A DNA stretch of 64,000 nt from Segatella copri DSM 18205 (GTDB lineage: Bacteria > Bacteroidota > Bacteroidia > Bacteroidales > Bacteroidaceae): assembly GCF_025151535.1 (NCBI RefSeq), contig NZ_CP102288.1:2241501-2305500 (forward strand), in the 5' to 3' direction. Both the position numbers and the translations under genes were made by a program. The first letter of the stretch is position 1; each line of letters opens with the position of its first letter. The notes beneath the pieces were generated by a model. It did no database searches. It was not told the origin of the DNA and saw only the letters and a program-made list of their open reading frames with translations. Positions 60,915 through 64,000 of the stretch are shown in pieces.

Positions 60915-63281
60915 ATGACAGTAACAACTTCAATCAAGACATTAGCCTTTGCCTCGCTATTGGCACTGGCACCGGCTCAGATGATGGCTGCACAGAAAGG
61001 TGGCACCTTCACTACCGGCGACAAGACATTCCTTCTCAATGGCAAACCTTTCGTGGTTAAGGCTGCCGAGTTGCACTACCCTCGTATTCCTCGTGCCTAC
61101 TGGGAGCATCGCATCAAGATGTGCAAGGCTCTTGGCATGAATACCGTCTGCCTCTATGTGTTCTGGAATATCCATGAGCAGGAGGAAGGCAAATTCGACT
61201 TCACAGGCAACAACGATGTGGCTGCTTTCTGCCGCCTCGCCCAGAAGAACGGCATGTATGTCATCGTTCGCCCGGGTCCATACGTTTGTGCTGAATGGGA
61301 AATGGGCGGTCTGCCTTGGTGGCTCCTCAAGAAGAAGGACATCCGGCTTCGTGAGCAGGACCCTTACTTCATGCAGCGTGTAGAAATATTCGAGAAGGAA
61401 GTAGGCAAGCAGCTGGCTCCACTCACTATCCAGAATGGTGGCCCTATCATCATGGTTCAGGTGGAGAATGAATATGGTTCTTACGGAAAGGACAAGCCAT
61501 ACGTAAGTGCTATCCGTGACATCGTTCGCAAGAGTGGCTTCGACAAGGTGAGCCTCTTCCAGTGCGACTGGTCATCCAACTTCCTAAACAATGGTCTCGA
61601 TGACCTTACCTGGACCATGAACTTCGGTACAGGTGCCAACATCGACCAGCAGTTTAAGCGTCTCGGCGAGGTTCGTCCTAACGCCCCAAAGATGTGCTCA
61701 GAGTTCTGGAGCGGCTGGTTCGACAAGTGGGGAGCACGCCACGAAACCCGTCCTGCCAAGGATATGGTAGAAGGAATGGACGAGATGCTGAGCAAAGGCA
61801 TCAGCTTCTCTCTCTATATGACCCACGGCGGAACCAGCTTCGGCCATTGGGCAGGTGCCAACTCTCCAGGTTTCCAGCCAGACGTAACCAGCTACGATTA
61901 CGATGCCCCTATCAACGAATGGGGATTGGCTACTCCTAAGTTCTACGAACTGCAGAAGATGATGGCGAAATACAACGACGGCAAGAAGTTGCCAGCCGTG
62001 CCTAAGGCTCCGATGCAGATCATCAAGGTGCCAGAATTCAAGTTTACCGAATACAAGCCATTGAGCTATGGTATCGGAAAGGCGAAGGAAACCCATGCTC
62101 CTCAATGCTTCGAGGATATGGACATGGGATGGGGCACCATGGTTTACGAGACTACCGTTCCAGCCATCGAAAGTACATCAACCCTGACCGGCGAGTTCCA
62201 CGACTTTGCCCAGGTATATGTGAACGGAAAATATGTTGGCAAGATAGACCGTGTGAAGAACGAGAAATCACTCGAATTGCCAGCCATGCCACAGGGTGCT
62301 CAGCTCACCATCGTGGTAGAAGGTATGGGAAGAATCAACTTCGGTCGTGCCATCAAAGACTACAAGGGTATCATCGGCAACGTAACCCTCACTACTCAGA
62401 AGGAGAATTGCGAACTTGCCCTCACCCCTACCCGATGGAACAACAGCAGCATCGCTGATGATTACCAGACGGCAGTGAAGGCACTCGCCATGCCAACCAA
62501 CAAGATGCGTGGTCTTCAGACCAAGGCAGGTTACTACCGTGGCTACTTCAACATCAAGAAGGTGGGCGACACCTTTATTAATATGGAGGCATTCGGCAAG
62601 GGTCAGGTTTACGTAAACGGTCATGCCCTCGGCCGCTTCTGGCAGATTGGTCCTCAGCAGACCCTCTATCTCCCGGGTTGCTGGTTGAAGAAGGGCAAGA
62701 ACGAGGTGATTGTTCTCGACGTTGTAGGTCCTAAGGGTGAAGCAGGCAAGCCAGGTTCTACCGTGGTTCCTACCGCCTTCTGCCAGGATCATCCAGAGCT
62801 TGACAAGCTGAATCTCGAAAAGAGCAACAAGCACAACGAGCCTGGTCATCGCATGGATCTCAATTCAGAGACTCCTGTATTGAAGGGCGAGTTCAAGGCT
62901 GGTAACGGCTGGCAGACCATCAAGCTCGACAAGCCTGTAACCGGTCGCTACTTCGCCATCCAGGCAGAGAGCAGCCAGAGCGGCGACAGCCAGATTGCCA
63001 TCGCCGAGTTTTATCTCCAGGATGCACAGGGCAACCGCATCGACCGCAACAACTGGGTGGCTTACTACGCAGACAGCGAGAAGGGTAACTCAACTCTCGA
63101 CAAGATGTTTGACTTGCAGGAGAGCACTTACTGGCAGACCGAGAAGGGTGCCAACTTCCCACACCTCGGCATCGTGGATATGGGCAAGGAAGTTACCATC
63201 TCTGCCTTCGAGTACTTGCCACGTGCCGAGCAGGGTGCTCCAGGCAGCGTGAAGGCATTCAAGCTCTATGTAAAGAAATAA
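60915..63281 (+). CDS. Exported GH35 beta-galactosidase with C-terminal discoidin-like domain
   Basis: 788 residues with signal peptide (TLAFASLLALAPAQMMAAQK). The GH35 barrel opens with FLLNGKPFVVKAAELHYPRI and RPGPYVCAEWEMGGLPWWL. The acid/base is Glu186 in VQVENEYGSYG and the nucleophile Glu263 in KMCSEFWSGWFDKWG. Two beta-sandwich domains follow (~390-600), and the last ~150 residues resemble a discoidin/F5-8C carbohydrate-binding module (GRYFAIQAESSQSGDSQIAI; PHLGIVDMGKEVTISAFEYL). It removes terminal beta-galactose from oligosaccharides or glycans, likely in the periplasm or at the surface. Confidence 0.94.
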   Translation: MTVTTSIKTLAFASLLALAPAQMMAAQKGGTFTTGDKTFLLNGKPFVVKAAELHYPRIPRAYWEHRIKMCKALGMNTVCLYVFWNIHEQEEGKFDFTGNNDVAAFCRLAQKNGMYVIVRPGPYVCAEWEMGGLPWWLLKKKDIRLREQDPYFMQRVEIFEKEVGKQLAPLTIQNGGPIIMVQVENEYGSYGKDKPYVSAIRDIVRKSGFDKVSLFQCDWSSNFLNNGLDDLTWTMNFGTGANIDQQFKRLGEVRPNAPKMCSEFWSGWFDKWGARHETRPAKDMVEGMDEMLSKGISFSLYMTHGGTSFGHWAGANSPGFQPDVTSYDYDAPINEWGLATPKFYELQKMMAKYNDGKKLPAVPKAPMQIIKVPEFKFTEYKPLSYGIGKAKETHAPQCFEDMDMGWGTMVYETTVPAIESTSTLTGEFHDFAQVYVNGKYVGKIDRVKNEKSLELPAMPQGAQLTIVVEGMGRINFGRAIKDYKGIIGNVTLTTQKENCELALTPTRWNNSSIADDYQTAVKALAMPTNKMRGLQTKAGYYRGYFNIKKVGDTFINMEAFGKGQVYVNGHALGRFWQIGPQQTLYLPGCWLKKGKNEVIVLDVVGPKGEAGKPGSTVVPTAFCQDHPELDKLNLEKSNKHNEPGHRMDLNSETPVLKGEFKAGNGWQTIKLDKPVTGRYFAIQAESSQSGDSQIAIAEFYLQDAQGNRIDRNNWVAYYADSEKGNSTLDKMFDLQESTYWQTEKGANFPHLGIVDMGKEVTISAFEYLPRAEQGAPGSVKAFKLYVKK

Positions 63282-63288
63282 ATGAAAA

Positions 63289-63320
63289 GAGGGAGACGGA
63301 AAGTCTTCCTCTTTTTTTTA
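63289..63320 (+). terminator. Terminator of GH35 gene
   Basis: GAGGGAGAC (63289-63297) pairs with GTCTTCCTC (63303-63311, one G-T pair), followed by eight T. The group II intron starts at the next base after the T-run and an A. Confidence 0.85.
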
Positions 63321-64000
63321 GTATGCTCGGCATGAGCTTATTCTAATGGGTGCAAGTCCCTAACAAGCCCTAATAGCGGGAATTGTATAGCCAATAGCAA
63401 AGGTGTCCACTGCGAGGTGGAATCTGAAAGAAACTGGCGGCAAACATCTGACCTTACGTACAGAAACTTCATATAAGGCATTTGACCATGGATGAGATTG
63501 CTAAACAAATCAAAGTCCTATAGCTATTCGGAATGGTTGGTGTAAATGAAGTGGGTATAAGATGGAAAGAATAAGCCCTTATCCGAGGAGGTCTCACGGA
63601 CATGACGATTAGTTGCCTTTACGAAAGTCATGGAGTAAAGCTTGCTGTGAGAAGTCAGCAGATGCCATAGTAGTGCAATAGTCGATAACGTTGCACGAAG
63701 GGCTGAACCTAACAATTAAACGATAGTATTTGAAACATACCTTATGAAGGAAAGAATGCAGAAAACATTGGCAGAAGTCAAGGGCTGCCACAGAAGGATA
63801 GGACGGAATCCGAAGGATATGTGGGAGTGCAGACCTTCATGTGGATATGTGAAGACAACATCGTGGAAGTACCATTCGACAAGGAACACCTTTTCGAGCA
63901 AATCCTTAGTCCTGCAAATCTCAACCGAGCCTACAAGGCTGTTGTGAGAAACAAAGGCTGTGGTGGTATCGACAAGATGTCGTGCGAGCAACTGCTCCCA
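63321..64000 (+). mobile_element. Group II intron, 5' part (runs off the window)
   Basis: Starts with GTATGCTCGGCATGAGC and shows domain I marks such as GGGTGCAAGTCCCTAAC, AAAGGTGTCC and GAGGTGGAATCTGAAAG. The intron-encoded reverse transcriptase begins at ~63.8 kb. The start is one base behind the T-run of a rho-independent terminator, a habit known for some bacterial group II introns (class C). The normal 5' GTGYG is here GTATG. Confidence 0.8.
63839..64000 (+). CDS. ltrA: Group II intron reverse transcriptase/maturase (3' end outside window)
   Basis: Visible part reads MWICEDNIVEVPFDKEHLFE then QILSPANLNRAYKAVVRNKG and GGIDKMSCEQLLP, which is the RT-0/RT-1 start of LtrA-type proteins. The same frame is open upstream to 63734 with family-like residues (KDRTESEGYVGVQTF) but has no ATG there. 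A typical N-terminus (MKERMQKTLAE) lies at 63744 in another frame. So the gene either starts at 63839 or has a one-base frameshift near 63765-63785. Confidence 0.75.
   Translation, partial: MWICEDNIVEVPFDKEHLFEQILSPANLNRAYKAVVRNKGCGGIDKMSCEQLLP

Overview
The window looks like a chromosomal segment of a gut or oral Bacteroidota, most likely Prevotella/Segatella. The reasons are: a SusC/SusD pair driven by an ECF sigma/FecR module, many promoters of the Bacteroidota form TTTG-N20-TAnnTTTG, IS1380, IS982 and ISL3-type insertion sequences, lipoprotein signals, and GH30/GH35 glycosidases. No rRNA, tRNA or CRISPR array was recognised.

Layout. 1-9.4 kb: a minus-strand nutrient-uptake locus (ECF sigma, FecR, SusC with STN domain, SusD, TlpA-like thioredoxin cut by the window edge) and an exported C1 peptidase. 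9.5-19.2 kb: housekeeping genes (dxs-trkA-trkH, a DUF4435/AAA ATPase pair, a DMT exporter, a lactate permease). 19.3-24.6 kb: a second ECF-sigma operon hit twice, by an IS982 element inside the gene after sigma and by an IS1380 element before the outer-membrane gene. 24.7-30.7 kb: an orphan repeat array, an ISL3-type element, a restriction-modification-like pair whose EcoRI-type methylase is frameshifted in an A8 run, and a DUF4143-type ATPase behind a phased repeat array. 31-33.4 kb: sulfur assimilation (metY-like, cysK).

33.4-57.5 kb is accessory DNA. It holds three AAA/DUF4143 or DUF234-like ATPase genes, a GNAT gene with a tiny upstream partner, a Ser/Thr kinase, a P-loop protein, a Sel1/TonB/lipoprotein cluster, a candidate PvuRts1I/AbaSI-like modification-dependent nuclease, and a TerB/zinc-ribbon/SPFH/GYF operon ending in a voltage-gated ion channel. 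Three layers of non-coding structure run through it. (1) Three copies of a structured leader RNA stand in front of the kinase, the P-loop gene and the nuclease. (2) Five same-orientation copies of a ~45-bp repeat lie between single-function modules, like cassette borders. (3) Helically phased operator-like repeats (exactly 23 or 33 bp) stand in front of ATPase genes and overlap their -33 boxes. These three are the best candidates for something undescribed.

57.5-64 kb: a third IS1380 copy, this one without target duplication, then exported GH30 and GH35 enzymes, and a group II intron that begins directly behind the GH35 terminator and runs off the window.

Functions are inferred by reading translated sequence and motifs. 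No database search was possible.
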